A DNA stretch of 64,000 nucleotides from Enhydrobacter aerosaccus (GTDB taxonomy: Bacteria; Pseudomonadota; Alphaproteobacteria; Reyranellales; Reyranellaceae), in the NCBI RefSeq assembly GCF_900167455.1, contig NZ_FUWJ01000002.1, positions 175,584 through 239,583 of the forward strand. The letters run 5' to 3'. Shown here one piece after another: positions 19,913-29,389 of the stretch. Below the pieces are notes generated by a model. The model saw nothing but the letters and a program-made list of their open reading frames with translations. It was not told the DNA's origin and did no database searches. A program made the position numbers and the translations under genes. Each line of letters opens with the position of its first letter. The first letter of the stretch is position 1.

Positions 19913-21712
19913 CTATCCCTTGTCGACCGGCGGAAACTTCCATTTGCCGTCGCGTATCGGCAGGAAGCTGCCGTCGTCCTCGCCCACTTCCTCGGCGATG
20001 CGGGCGTTGGCCGCCGCGTTCAGCGACAGGATCAGCTCGCCGTTCTTCTTGGCATCGACGGCGAGGTTGTTGACCTCCTCCGGATCCTCTCGCAGGTCGT
20101 AGACTTCGAGATCGTTCTTCGCGACCAGCTCCTCCAGCGTCTTCGGCGTGTTGAACTGCACCGGCGAGAAATAGCGCGAAAAGCGATAGCGCCCGTCCCA
20201 GATGCTGCGGATCGCGGTGCGATTGTGGAAGTCGGGCGGATGCTTCTCCATCGCTGCGTACTGCTTCTCGGGCACCTTGATTCCGGGCTTTCGCGTATCG
20301 ACGGTCATGGCCGCCCATTTCGGGTCCTGAAACGACAGCATGTCGAAATTGAACAGCGCCGCCGGGCGCACGGCGTCGGCTGCGGCGCCGTCAGGACGGG
20401 CCAGCAGGCGGCTGAAATCGCGTCCCTTCAAGCCCGCCGCAGCGCTGCGGCGGCGACTTTCATCGAGACCGGTCAGACCGATGATCGTCGGCGCAAGATC
20501 GAGCTGCGACGTGATCGCCGCACAGTCCTTTCCGCCCGCGAAGGCCGGGTGGACGATCATCAGCGGCAGATGGTTCTGCTGGCGGTAGGTCGTGGTGCCT
20601 TTGTTCCGCATCTGATGGTTGCCGCCCAGTTCGCCATGATCGGAGGTGAAGACGACGATCGTCTCCTGCTCCAGGCCGAGGCCGCGCAACAGCCCGAGCA
20701 GCGCCTCGACCTTGCGGTCGCAGTCGCGGATGGCGTTGAAGTAGTAGTTGCGCAGCGCCCGCCAGCGGCGATCCTCGTCGGGCCACGCGCCGACCATCAT
20801 GTCGGTGATTTCCTGATAGTACTTCTGCGCCACCGGCCGCCCCGGCGCATCGAAGCGTTGATGGCGACTGGCCGGAAGCGGAACCTCGTCCCAGGTCGCG
20901 CGGTAAAGTTCGTCGTCGGGCGCCGGCTCGATCGGCGACCAGTGCGACTTGCCCTGGACAGTCTCGCCCGGCAGGTCGGAATTGAACCACATCACGTCGT
21001 GCGGATTGACGAAGTTGACCGCGAGATACCAGGGCTGCTTCTTGGCCTTGAGGGTGAGCCCCTCGGTGCGCAGCCACGTGGTCGCGGCAGCCAGGGTCAC
21101 GTCATCGTACGAGTAGCCGCCGCGCACGCTGTCGGTGAGGTCGCCGAGCCCGAAGAAATCCTTGAAGCCGTAGGACTCCATGACCTTGCGATAGTCGAGC
21201 AGCGGTACGTCGACCGGCTCGCGCGTGACATCCAGCGTCGACGACAGATGCCACTTGCCCTGATACGCCGCGTGGTAGCCGAGGTCGGCCAGCCGGTGGC
21301 CAATGGTCTTGATGTTGGTGGAGAGGTCGCGCTGCCACACGTAGTTCAAGTTGTCGGCGATGCCCGTGTGCTGGATATGCTGGCCGGCATAGATCACCGA
21401 GCGCGCCGACGAGCAGACGCAGGCCGCGGCCTGATGATTGAGGAAGTTGACGGCCTTTTTCTTGATCGCCTCGCGGCCCGGAACCGGAAACGGCCAGTGC
21501 GGGAAGAAGTGCTCCTGATCCACCAGGACGAACAGGATGTTGTAGCCCGACGGCATCGTCTGTGCGCCGGTCGGAGGCGCAGGAGCGCCGCTGGTCTGGG
21601 CTTGCGCGACTTCGCTGCCGCCCAGCGCATTGGCGAGCACCGCGCCCGCCGAGGCCATCAGCGTGCGGCGGCTGAGATCGGAAGGCGACTCGGACGAGAT
21701 CGGCGTGGACAT
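19913..21712 (-). CDS. Tat-exported sulfatase-family hydrolase
   Basis: The 599-residue protein has a twin-arginine signal (SRRTLMASAGAVLANALGG, residues 14-32) for folded export. The type I sulfatase core includes a metal-binding LFVLVDQEHFFPHWPF. The formylglycine site reads CSSARSVIYAGQHI, which fits C-x-[PAS]-x-R. A metal region FTSDHGELGGNH lies near the middle. Such enzymes hydrolyse sulfate or phosphonate esters in the periplasm, with calcium and a formylglycine made by a separate activating enzyme. No activator gene is in the window. The start ATG at 21712 is 49 bp from the DUF4239 gene upstream. Confidence 0.88.
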   Translation of the reverse strand: MSTPISSESPSDLSRRTLMASAGAVLANALGGSEVAQAQTSGAPAPPTGAQTMPSGYNILFVLVDQEHFFPHWPFPVPGREAIKKKAVNFLNHQAAACVCSSARSVIYAGQHIQHTGIADNLNYVWQRDLSTNIKTIGHRLADLGYHAAYQGKWHLSSTLDVTREPVDVPLLDYRKVMESYGFKDFFGLGDLTDSVRGGYSYDDVTLAAATTWLRTEGLTLKAKKQPWYLAVNFVNPHDVMWFNSDLPGETVQGKSHWSPIEPAPDDELYRATWDEVPLPASRHQRFDAPGRPVAQKYYQEITDMMVGAWPDEDRRWRALRNYYFNAIRDCDRKVEALLGLLRGLGLEQETIVVFTSDHGELGGNHQMRNKGTTTYRQQNHLPLMIVHPAFAGGKDCAAITSQLDLAPTIIGLTGLDESRRRSAAAGLKGRDFSRLLARPDGAAADAVRPAALFNFDMLSFQDPKWAAMTVDTRKPGIKVPEKQYAAMEKHPPDFHNRTAIRSIWDGRYRFSRYFSPVQFNTPKTLEELVAKNDLEVYDLREDPEEVNNLAVDAKKNGELILSLNAAANARIAEEVGEDDGSFLPIRDGKWKFPPVDKG

Positions 21713-21761
21713 CGATGGCTCCTTGACGGGCGAGTTGCAACGCCGCTTTTGCAGTGGCGGC

Positions 21762-22526
21762 TTAGAGAGGGCCGAGCGCCGTCGTCAGCGGGTGCTCGGA
21801 CACGCGCATGATGCCGCCGAACGGTTGTGCCAGCTCGAGGATCAGGAACACGGCCGTCGAGGCCGAGAGCGCGATGACCGCGAGGGCGACCGTGGAGGTG
21901 TGCTTGAGCGGCGAGAACAGGCAGAAGCTGACGAAGAGGAAGACCATCCAGGAAACGAGGATGATGATCAGCAGCGACGGCAGTCGGGCCTTCGATCGCT
22001 CGTAGAGCTGATAGCGGGCTTGCGAAATCCGGGCCACCACCTGCAGCGCCTGCGCCTTGAGGAGGGACTGGCTCTCGCTATGTGTCGCCAGGCCGACGAT
22101 CGACGCGTAAGCCGCCTCCGCCTGCGGGTTCCTCTGAAGCGGCGCGGGAGCGCCGTCGATCTCGTCGGGTGACGACCAGATATGCTCGACCATCGTCGGG
22201 ATCGACTGGCGCAGCAAAAGGCGCGCCGGCCGCGTGTCGTCGCCATAGAGGCGAAGAATATCGTCGAGAAAAATGAGGTCGCCGGCGATGTTGCGCAGCT
22301 CCGAGCGCTGGGCCTCGTAGAGTCCGTTGGACGAGCTGATGAGAAGGCTGAGGACGAGAGCGGCGATGGTCGCGATCAGTCCCATGCCGAGCCGGACGAC
22401 ATCCTTGGCGTCCTGGTCGAGCATGTGATCGGGCAGGCACCGCCGCAAGACCACGCCGAAGGTGGCGCCGGCGAGCAGGACCGCAAATGTCAGAAGCGCA
22501 GCGAAGGCGGGCCCGAACATCGACAC
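21762..22526 (-). CDS. DUF4239 family membrane protein
   Basis: The protein has 254 residues. Two hydrophobic segments lie near the start (6-25 and 45-65, LIATIAALVLSLLISSSNG) and two near the end (about 185-205 and 215-235). They flank a helical loop with the Arg/Asp-rich stretch RNIAGDLIFLDDILRLYGDDTRPAR. This is the DUF4239/bestrophin-like layout, a family of unknown function. Its neighbours, a sulfatase and a crotonase, give no clear functional hint. Confidence 0.8.
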   Translation of the reverse strand: MSMFGPAFAALLTFAVLLAGATFGVVLRRCLPDHMLDQDAKDVVRLGMGLIATIAALVLSLLISSSNGLYEAQRSELRNIAGDLIFLDDILRLYGDDTRPARLLLRQSIPTMVEHIWSSPDEIDGAPAPLQRNPQAEAAYASIVGLATHSESQSLLKAQALQVVARISQARYQLYERSKARLPSLLIIILVSWMVFLFVSFCLFSPLKHTSTVALAVIALSASTAVFLILELAQPFGGIMRVSEHPLTTALGPL

Positions 22527-22543
22527 CGTCTACTCGCCCTCCA

Positions 22544-23320
22544 TCACAGCTCGCCGAAGCTGCCGCCGCGGCCCTTGCCGGACGCGAAGCGGGCAGCGCC
22601 CTTGCGGGCTTCGGCCTCCAGGGTGGGTGCGCCCAGCCGGCCTTCGTTCGACAGCGCATCCCGCAACTCGGCGCCCCATTGTTCATAGGACGAGCGGCGG
22701 TCGGAGCGCAGGCAGAGCTGGGGGAACCGGACGAGCTGCTCGGCCAGGCGCTTGGCCTCGGCCAGGGCTTGCCCCGCCGGCACGAGCCGGTTGGCGAGGC
22801 CCCAGTCGAAGGCCTCCCGGGCATCGACTTCACGGCCGGTCAGGATCATGTCGAGCGCGCGGCTGTGCCCGATCAGGCGCGGCAGCCGCACGGTGCCGCC
22901 ATCGATCAGGGGCACGCCCCAGCGGCGGCAGAACACGCCGAACTTGGCCGTCTCCGACGCCACCCGCAGATCACACCACAGCGCCAGTTCGAGCCCGCCC
23001 GCCACCGCGTAACCCTCGACGGCGGCGATCACGGGCTTGGACAGCAGGTGACGGGTCGGCCCCATCGGGCCCGGACCGTCGGGATCGTGGATTGCCGCCC
23101 CTTCCCGGCTGGCCGCGACCTTGAGATCGAAGCCGGCGCAGAAGGTGCCGCCGCGACCAGTCAGGATGGCGACCGACTGCGTCTCGTCGCGATCGAAGGC
23201 GAGGAAGGCCTCGCGCAGCAGGTCCGCGGTCTCGGGATCGACGGCGTTGCGCGCCTCGGCGAAGCGATCGATGGAGACGATCGTGATGGCGCCGTCCGTC
23301 TCGATCGCGACCTTGCTCAT
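22544..23320 (-). CDS. Enoyl-CoA hydratase/isomerase family protein
   Basis: This 258-residue crotonase-fold protein has the oxyanion loops GRGGTFCAGFDLKVA (about 54-68) and VEGYAVAGGLELALWCDLRVA (about 99-119). As in the other crotonase of this window, the second acidic position is replaced (FCRRWGVPLIDGGTVRLPRLIG). Both may therefore belong to one noncanonical subfamily. The start ATG at 23320 directly abuts the TAG of the MaoC gene, so the two are translationally linked and may catalyse successive or alternative hydrations of an acyl-CoA. Confidence 0.9.
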   Translation of the reverse strand: MSKVAIETDGAITIVSIDRFAEARNAVDPETADLLREAFLAFDRDETQSVAILTGRGGTFCAGFDLKVAASREGAAIHDPDGPGPMGPTRHLLSKPVIAAVEGYAVAGGLELALWCDLRVASETAKFGVFCRRWGVPLIDGGTVRLPRLIGHSRALDMILTGREVDAREAFDWGLANRLVPAGQALAEAKRLAEQLVRFPQLCLRSDRRSSYEQWGAELRDALSNEGRLGAPTLEAEARKGAARFASGKGRGGSFGEL

Positions 23321-23779
23321 CTACCGGCCCTGCATCATACGCAGCGGAGTGTAGATCAGAACCGTCTCGCCCTTCTGGTTCTTGACCAGATTGGTGGTGC
23401 GCACCAGGGCACGCATCGGGTCCTTCGAGGTCGGCTTGATCTCGGTGACCTCGATCTCGACATGGATCGTGTCACCGACATAGGTCGGGCCCTTGATGTC
23501 GAAGCCCATCGACAGGAAGGCGAGCCCCGTACCCTGCAGCGTGGTCGGGATCACCAGGCCCTCGGCCATGGAATAGACCAGCGCCCCCGGCACGGGATGC
23601 CCGCCACGCATGGGGGCATGCGTCGCTATGTACTCCTTGTTGGTGAACAGCTCCTCGGAAAAGCCGCAAAGCGTCACGAAATTCAGGAGGTCGGCCTCGA
23701 ACAACGTGCGGCCGAAGGTGATGAAGCGGTCGCCGAGCTTGAGGTCGCGCCAGTTCCAGCCTTCTCCCAGTTGCTTCAT
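23321..23779 (-). CDS. MaoC-like hot-dog dehydratase
   Basis: This 152-residue single hot-dog protein has the typical core LKLGDRFITFGRTLFEADLLNFVTL near the start and FDIKGPTYVGDTIHVEIEVTEIKPTS in the second half. MaoC proteins hydrate enoyl-CoA substrates with R-specificity. The Asp/His pair is not clear by eye, so a thioesterase-like role is possible. It sits between the zinc-finger gene (9 bp away) and the crotonase. Confidence 0.85.
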   Translation of the reverse strand: MKQLGEGWNWRDLKLGDRFITFGRTLFEADLLNFVTLCGFSEELFTNKEYIATHAPMRGGHPVPGALVYSMAEGLVIPTTLQGTGLAFLSMGFDIKGPTYVGDTIHVEIEVTEIKPTSKDPMRALVRTTNLVKNQKGETVLIYTPLRMMQGR

Positions 23780-23788
23780 GGCCGGCGC

Positions 23789-23971
23789 TCAGTGAGCATG
23801 GGCTGGTTGGGCACCTTCGCGCAGCACGTAGACCCGGCTGCAATAAGGACATTCCACCCGCCCCTCCTTGCTGAGGTTGAGATAGACTTTGGGATGGCCA
23901 AGCGGTCCGCCGCCGCCATCACAGGCGACGCGGTCCGTGTCGACGGTAATGGTTTCGAAAGGTTCTTTCAC
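23789..23971 (-). CDS. zf-CHCC zinc-finger protein, NDUFS6-like
   Basis: The 60-residue protein starts at GTG 23971 with AGGAGA 7 bp upstream. Conserved elements are [24 protein letters not shown] and [11 protein letters not shown]. Cys, His and the CPYC pair form the CHCC zinc site of the alphaproteobacterial homologue of the complex I subunit NDUFS6. A role in respiratory complex I assembly or function is inferred from that homology. It is divergent from the lipoprotein hydrolase, with only 25 bp between the starts. Confidence 0.85.
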   Translation of the reverse strand: MKEPFETITVDTDRVACDGGGGPLGHPKVYLNLSKEGRVECPYCSRVYVLREGAQPAHAH

Positions 23972-23996
23972 GCTGTCTCTCCTTTTGCGGCGCCGG

Positions 23997-25019
23997 ATGA
24001 TAGCCGCCACTTTAGCGCCGGTCATGCTCGCCGCCTGCTCACCCGTGGTGGTTCCGGCTGGCAAACGTACCGGCTCACCCCGATTGACGGAGAACCGTTA
24101 TGTCGCGGCGGACGGCACTGCGCTACCGCTGGCGACATGGCCTGCGGCAAACGGCGCCGAGCCCCGGGCCGTCATCCTCGGCCTGCATGGCTTCGGCGAC
24201 TACCGCAATGCCTTCGAGGAACCGGCAAAGACCTGGTCCAGCGCGGGCATTGCCACCTATGCCTATGACCAGCGCGGCTTCGGCGCCAGCCCGACCCGCG
24301 CCCGCTGGCCGGGCACCGATACGCTGGTCGCCGACGCCGAGGCGGTCGCGACCCTGCTGCGCGAGCGCCACCCCGGCGTTCCGCTCTATATCGCCGGGGA
24401 AAGCATGGGCGGCGCCGTCGCCTTGGTCGCCGCCGATCAGGGCCTGCCGGCCGACGGCCTGATCCTGCTGGCCCCCGCCGTGCGGTCGCGCAAGTCACTC
24501 GGCCAGGTGGTGACCGCGGGCGTATGGTTCTTCACCCACACCATCCCGTGGATGCCGCTGGGACCGACCTCGATCGATTTCCAGCCCACCGACAATCCCA
24601 AGACCATCGAGAAGCTGCAGAAAGATCCGCTGATGCTGCGCAATCCGCGCTTCGACATGGGTGCGGGGCTGCTCGACCTGATGGATGCCGCCTGCGCTGC
24701 AGCAGAGAACGTGCAGATTCCTTATATCCTTCTGCACGGCCTCGGCGACCGTATCGTCCCCTCCGGCCCGGTCCGCGAGACGATCGAGCTGATGCCCAAG
24801 CGGCCGGATTCCAAGCTCGCCTTCTACAAGCGCGGCTATCATCTCCTGCTGCGCGACAAGGAAGGCGTCGTGGTTTCGGACGACATCGTCGCCTGGATCG
24901 ACAACCACGAGGCGCCCCTGCCGTCGGGCGCCGATGCCCGCGATGTCGAGCCGAAGATGGCCGCCCTCTGGGGATCGCGGCACACCTCGCGGCCGAGCAG
25001 CATCAGCCGCAGCGAATGA
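23997..25019 (+). CDS. Alpha/beta-hydrolase lipoprotein (monoacylglycerol lipase/lysophospholipase-like)
   Basis: The protein has 340 residues from ATG 23997. The N-terminus [12 protein letters not shown] carries a lipobox, so Cys14 or so is likely lipidated. The oxyanion and nucleophile motifs [11 protein letters not shown] and [12 protein letters not shown] belong to the Hydrolase_4 (monoglyceride lipase/PldB) family. Asp in [10 protein letters not shown] and His in [10 protein letters not shown] complete the triad. It probably cleaves membrane-derived acylglycerols at the cell envelope. A longer frame reaches back over the divergent zinc-finger gene but would bury the signal, so it was not used. 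Confidence 0.87.
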   Translation: MIAATLAPVMLAACSPVVVPAGKRTGSPRLTENRYVAADGTALPLATWPAANGAEPRAVILGLHGFGDYRNAFEEPAKTWSSAGIATYAYDQRGFGASPTRARWPGTDTLVADAEAVATLLRERHPGVPLYIAGESMGGAVALVAADQGLPADGLILLAPAVRSRKSLGQVVTAGVWFFTHTIPWMPLGPTSIDFQPTDNPKTIEKLQKDPLMLRNPRFDMGAGLLDLMDAACAAAENVQIPYILLHGLGDRIVPSGPVRETIELMPKRPDSKLAFYKRGYHLLLRDKEGVVVSDDIVAWIDNHEAPLPSGADARDVEPKMAALWGSRHTSRPSSISRSE

Positions 25020-25082
25020 CCGCCGAGGGTGGTCCCGCCGGCGCGCGCCCCAGGCGAGGACGGACGACTTGCCGCCCCGCCG

Positions 25083-25463
25083 TCAGCGCTCGACCACCGC
25101 GGTCGATTCGATCTCGACCAGCAGGCCGGGCGTGGCGAGCGCACTGACGGCCACCAGGGTCGCGCTGACCGCCGAGCCCTTGAGGACCTTGCCCAGCGCC
25201 TTGGTCACCGCGCCCATGTCGCGGATGTCGGTCACGAAGATCGTCAACCGCGTCAGATCCTTGAGCCGGGCGCCGGCCTGTTTCAGCGCCGACTCGATCT
25301 TGCGCATCGAGATCAGGGTCTGCTCGCCGGCGTCCCTGCCCTGCACACGCCCGCGCGAATCGAGGGAGGTGGTGCCCGAGACGAAGATCAACGGTCCGCT
25401 CTTCACGGTGCGCACGTAGAAGCCCGCGACTTCCGTACCGTCGCGGAACAATTGCTTGGCCAT
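25083..25463 (-). CDS. RidA/YjgF family protein
   Basis: The 126-residue protein has the family signature with the conserved arginine in the LRMKIESALKQAGA-like segment (SMRKIESALKQAGARLKDL) and the closing VAVSALATPGLLVEIESTAVV. RidA proteins deaminate reactive enamine or imine intermediates; catabolic paralogues act on specific substrates. The gene stands alone, convergent with the lipase gene and divergent from the SDR. Confidence 0.9.
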   Translation of the reverse strand: MAKQLFRDGTEVAGFYVRTVKSGPLIFVSGTTSLDSRGRVQGRDAGEQTLISMRKIESALKQAGARLKDLTRLTIFVTDIRDMGAVTKALGKVLKGSAVSATLVAVSALATPGLLVEIESTAVVER

Positions 25464-25522
25464 CGCTCTATCTCTCCCCCACGACCTGTGACTTGGCGCA
25501 ATCTACCGGAAAGGAGTCGCCC

Positions 25523-26272
25523 ATGTCGCTCGATCGTTATCGTCATGCCATCGTCACCGGCGCGAGCCGCGGCATCGGCGCCGCCACAGTGCGATTGCTC
25601 CGCGAGCACGGCCTCGAGGTGCATGCCGTCGCCCGCTCGGCGGCCGATCTCGCCAAGCTGGCACACGAGACCGGCTGCACGCCGATCGACCTCGACATCG
25701 CCGATCGCGAGGCGGTGATGGACCGGCTGGGACCGCTGCAAGCCGACATCCTGATCAACAATGCCTCGGCCCTGTCGCCCGCGACGCCGTCCTGGAAGGC
25801 CGAGGGCGCCGACATCGATGCGTTGCTCGACGTCAATCTGCGCGGAACGCTGAACTGCCTTCACGCCGTGGTTCCCGGCATGGTCGAGCGCGGACGCGGC
25901 CATATCGTCAATCTGGGGTCCACGGCCGGCACGTGGACGCTGCCCGGCATGCCGGTCTACGCCATGACCAAGGCGGCGCTGCACAATCTCAGCCGGACGC
26001 TGCGGCTCGACCTGCATGGCACGGGAGTCCGCGTCAGCGAGATCGCCCCGGGGCGGGTCGAGACCGGCGTGCATCTCGCCCTGATGGCCGACAAGGAAGA
26101 AGGGCGGCGGCGCTTCTACGAAGGGTACGAGAGCCTGCAGGCGGCCGACATCGCCAGGGCCATCCTGTTCGTCCTGTCGGCGCCGCAGCGGATGGATGTG
26201 AGCTTCATGGAGATCGTCCCGACCGACCAATCCTACGGCGGCTCGCACTTCCACCGGCGCGACGAGGCCTGA
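25523..26272 (+). CDS. Short-chain dehydrogenase/reductase
   Basis: The 249-residue classical SDR has the cofactor loop TGASRGIGAATVRLL (residues 12-26), the NNAS motif and the catalytic Ser with YAMTK (about 152-156). The C-terminal substrate region is variable, so the substrate cannot be named. The ATG at 25523 has AAGGAG 8 bp upstream. It is the last chromosomal-type gene before the tRNA that carries the integrated element. Confidence 0.9.
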   Translation: MSLDRYRHAIVTGASRGIGAATVRLLREHGLEVHAVARSAADLAKLAHETGCTPIDLDIADREAVMDRLGPLQADILINNASALSPATPSWKAEGADIDALLDVNLRGTLNCLHAVVPGMVERGRGHIVNLGSTAGTWTLPGMPVYAMTKAALHNLSRTLRLDLHGTGVRVSEIAPGRVETGVHLALMADKEEGRRRFYEGYESLQAADIARAILFVLSAPQRMDVSFMEIVPTDQSYGGSHFHRRDEA

Positions 26273-26321
26273 GCTTCGCATTGCAGGGAAAGGGCGCCTC
26301 CGGTATGGTCCGCCCCGTCGC

Positions 26322-27993
<1,672 letters not shown>

Positions 27994-27997
<4 letters not shown>

Positions 27998-28455
27998 GCC
28001 TTGTCTCCTTCGGCAGCCGCCTCGTCAGGCAACAACACGGCGACGCCGAATGGCAGGAAATGCTTCGTGTTGCGGGTGACGATGACGAGTTCATGCGCTG
28101 CGGCGATACCGGCAATCACGGCATCAGCCATGCCGGGGTCGTGACCGGCCGCAAGCGCCTTCGCCTCCAGCCGCCCGCCGATCGCGGCGGCCTGCGCGTC
28201 GACGCCAATAATCTTGTCGTCGTATGTGGAGACAAGGCCACTGAGCCATGCTTTCATACTCGCGGCCTTCGCCGTTGCCCCCTTGTGGTCGAGGAGCGCG
28301 ATTCCCTTCTCGATCTCATGGATGGAGACGACCGACAGGAATAGCTGTCCATCGGCGTCCATGCGGTCCAGCCAGGTGAGGAAGTCAGCGGATGCCTCCG
28401 CCTTCGACGGCGCCAGCATGGAGACGACGTTGGTGTCGAGAAGAAAGCCGCTCAA
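27994..28455 (-). CDS. vapC: PIN-domain toxin (VapC/FitB-like)
   Basis: The 153-residue PIN domain has acidic residues in GFLLDTNVVSML (Asp7), IHEIEKGIALL, and the C-terminal DAVIAGIAAAHELVIVTRNTKHF. These residues bind magnesium for RNA cleavage. It overlaps the antitoxin stop and the recombinase start by 4 bp each, which makes vapB, vapC and the integrase one operon. It probably stabilises the integrated element by post-segregational killing. Confidence 0.9.
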
Positions 28456-28700
28456 AGCTCGACATCCCGCGATGGCCTGCGATTACGCGGGAACTCTCCG
28501 CCTGGGAACGTCCTGAGATAGCTGACAAGGCCCGCCCGTTTGCGCGTCAGCGCCTTGCGCGCGATCTCCGCCGCCTCGACCGAGACCAAGGCCGCGACAG
28601 GCTTGCCATGACGGGTGATGGTCACGATCTCTCCTTTGATGGCTTCATCAACTAGGCTGGAAAATCCAGCCTTGGCGTCTCTGAGGTTGATGGTCAGCAT
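28452..28700 (-). CDS. vapB: Phd/YefM-type antitoxin (VapB)
   Basis: This 82-residue protein begins MLTINLRDAKAGFSSLVDEA, with GEIVTITRHGKPVAALV in the dimer and DNA-binding domain of prevent-host-death antitoxins. The C-terminus (FPGGEFPRNRRPSRDVEL) would wrap the PIN toxin. It is the first gene of the vapBC-integrase operon and probably represses it through the palindrome directly upstream. Confidence 0.9.
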   Translation of the reverse strand: MLTINLRDAKAGFSSLVDEAIKGEIVTITRHGKPVAALVSVEAAEIARKALTRKRAGLVSYLRTFPGGEFPRNRRPSRDVEL

Positions 28701-28711
28701 GTTGCGCCCTC

Positions 28712-28729
28712 ACATATGTAGCTATATGT
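28712..28729 (-). promoter_or_regulatory. Palindromic operator candidate for vapBC
   Basis: A perfect ACATAT-N6-ATATGT inverted repeat lies 12 bp upstream of the vapB ATG. Another ACATGT half-site follows at 28734-28739. The spacing and AT-richness, in GC-rich surroundings, fit an autoregulatory site. Confidence 0.5.
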
Positions 28730-28787
28730 GACTACATGTAATCCATTGAAGGGCGGATTTCAACGCCGATTTCAAATCCCCGAGGTG

Positions 28788-29051
28788 TTAGCCCTCGGAG
28801 CCGAACAACTCGTCGAAGATGTCGCCGAACCATTGCTCGAACACCTCGATCTCGGCCTGCGTGACCGGAACAGGATGGGGCCAGTCGTCAGTGACGGTCC
28901 ATGTGGACAGGTCATGTTTGGGTGGCCTGCCGGGGAACGGCCACGGGTAGCCCAATAGCGCTTCAAGCTGCTCCGATGCCGTGGGTGGCCTCACATGCGG
29001 GGAACGGGACACGATGCCCACCCCCTCATTATTCGTTTCGCCGTCGGTCAT
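28788..29051 (-). CDS. Small acidic protein of the mobile element, function unknown
   Basis: The 87-residue protein has no recognised domain. Visible features are a Pro/Trp-rich middle (LLGYPWPFPGRPPKHDLSTW) and an acidic amphipathic C-terminus (AEIEVFEQWFGDIFDELFG). It overlaps the alpA gene by 23 bp in another frame. Co-location with alpA and traA suggests a role in element maintenance, but nothing in the sequence shows which. Confidence 0.65.
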   Translation of the reverse strand: MTDGETNNEGVGIVSRSPHVRPPTASEQLEALLGYPWPFPGRPPKHDLSTWTVTDDWPHPVPVTQAEIEVFEQWFGDIFDELFGSEG

Positions 29052-29259
29052 CGAAGCCGGCCTCGCCTTTCGGGCACCACGCCACGGGGTTGGCGACCCA
29101 GCGGTCGATGTCGGATTCCCTCCAACCAGCGCCGTTGACGCTGATCCTCAACTGGGCGGGGAACGTGCCCTCGGCGATCTTGCGGTAGATGGTGGACCGG
29201 GACAGGCCGGTCCGCGCGAGAACGGTTTTGAGGCGGACGATACGGTCTGGTGCGGGCAT
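29029..29259 (-). CDS. AlpA family helix-turn-helix regulator
   Basis: The 76-residue MerR/excisionase-like HTH protein has the signature RLKTVLARTGLSRSTIYRKI (residues 9-28), followed by FPAQLRISVNGAGWRESDIDRWV. AlpA-type proteins control excision or integrase genes of genomic islands. It stands between traA and the vapBC-integrase operon, a common place for the excision control gene. Confidence 0.88.
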   Translation of the reverse strand: MPAPDRIVRLKTVLARTGLSRSTIYRKIAEGTFPAQLRISVNGAGWRESDIDRWVANPVAWCPKGEAGFDDRRRNE

Positions 29260-29389
29260 GGCTGCGCTGGCTCCTGCCGGTTGTTTCTGACGGCTTCCGG
29301 GACCAGACAGAGCGATGATTTATTGTTGTGCAATAGTGATTTAGGCGTCGTAGTACTGTGGCGTGGAGGCGGCGGAAAATAGGATAGTT

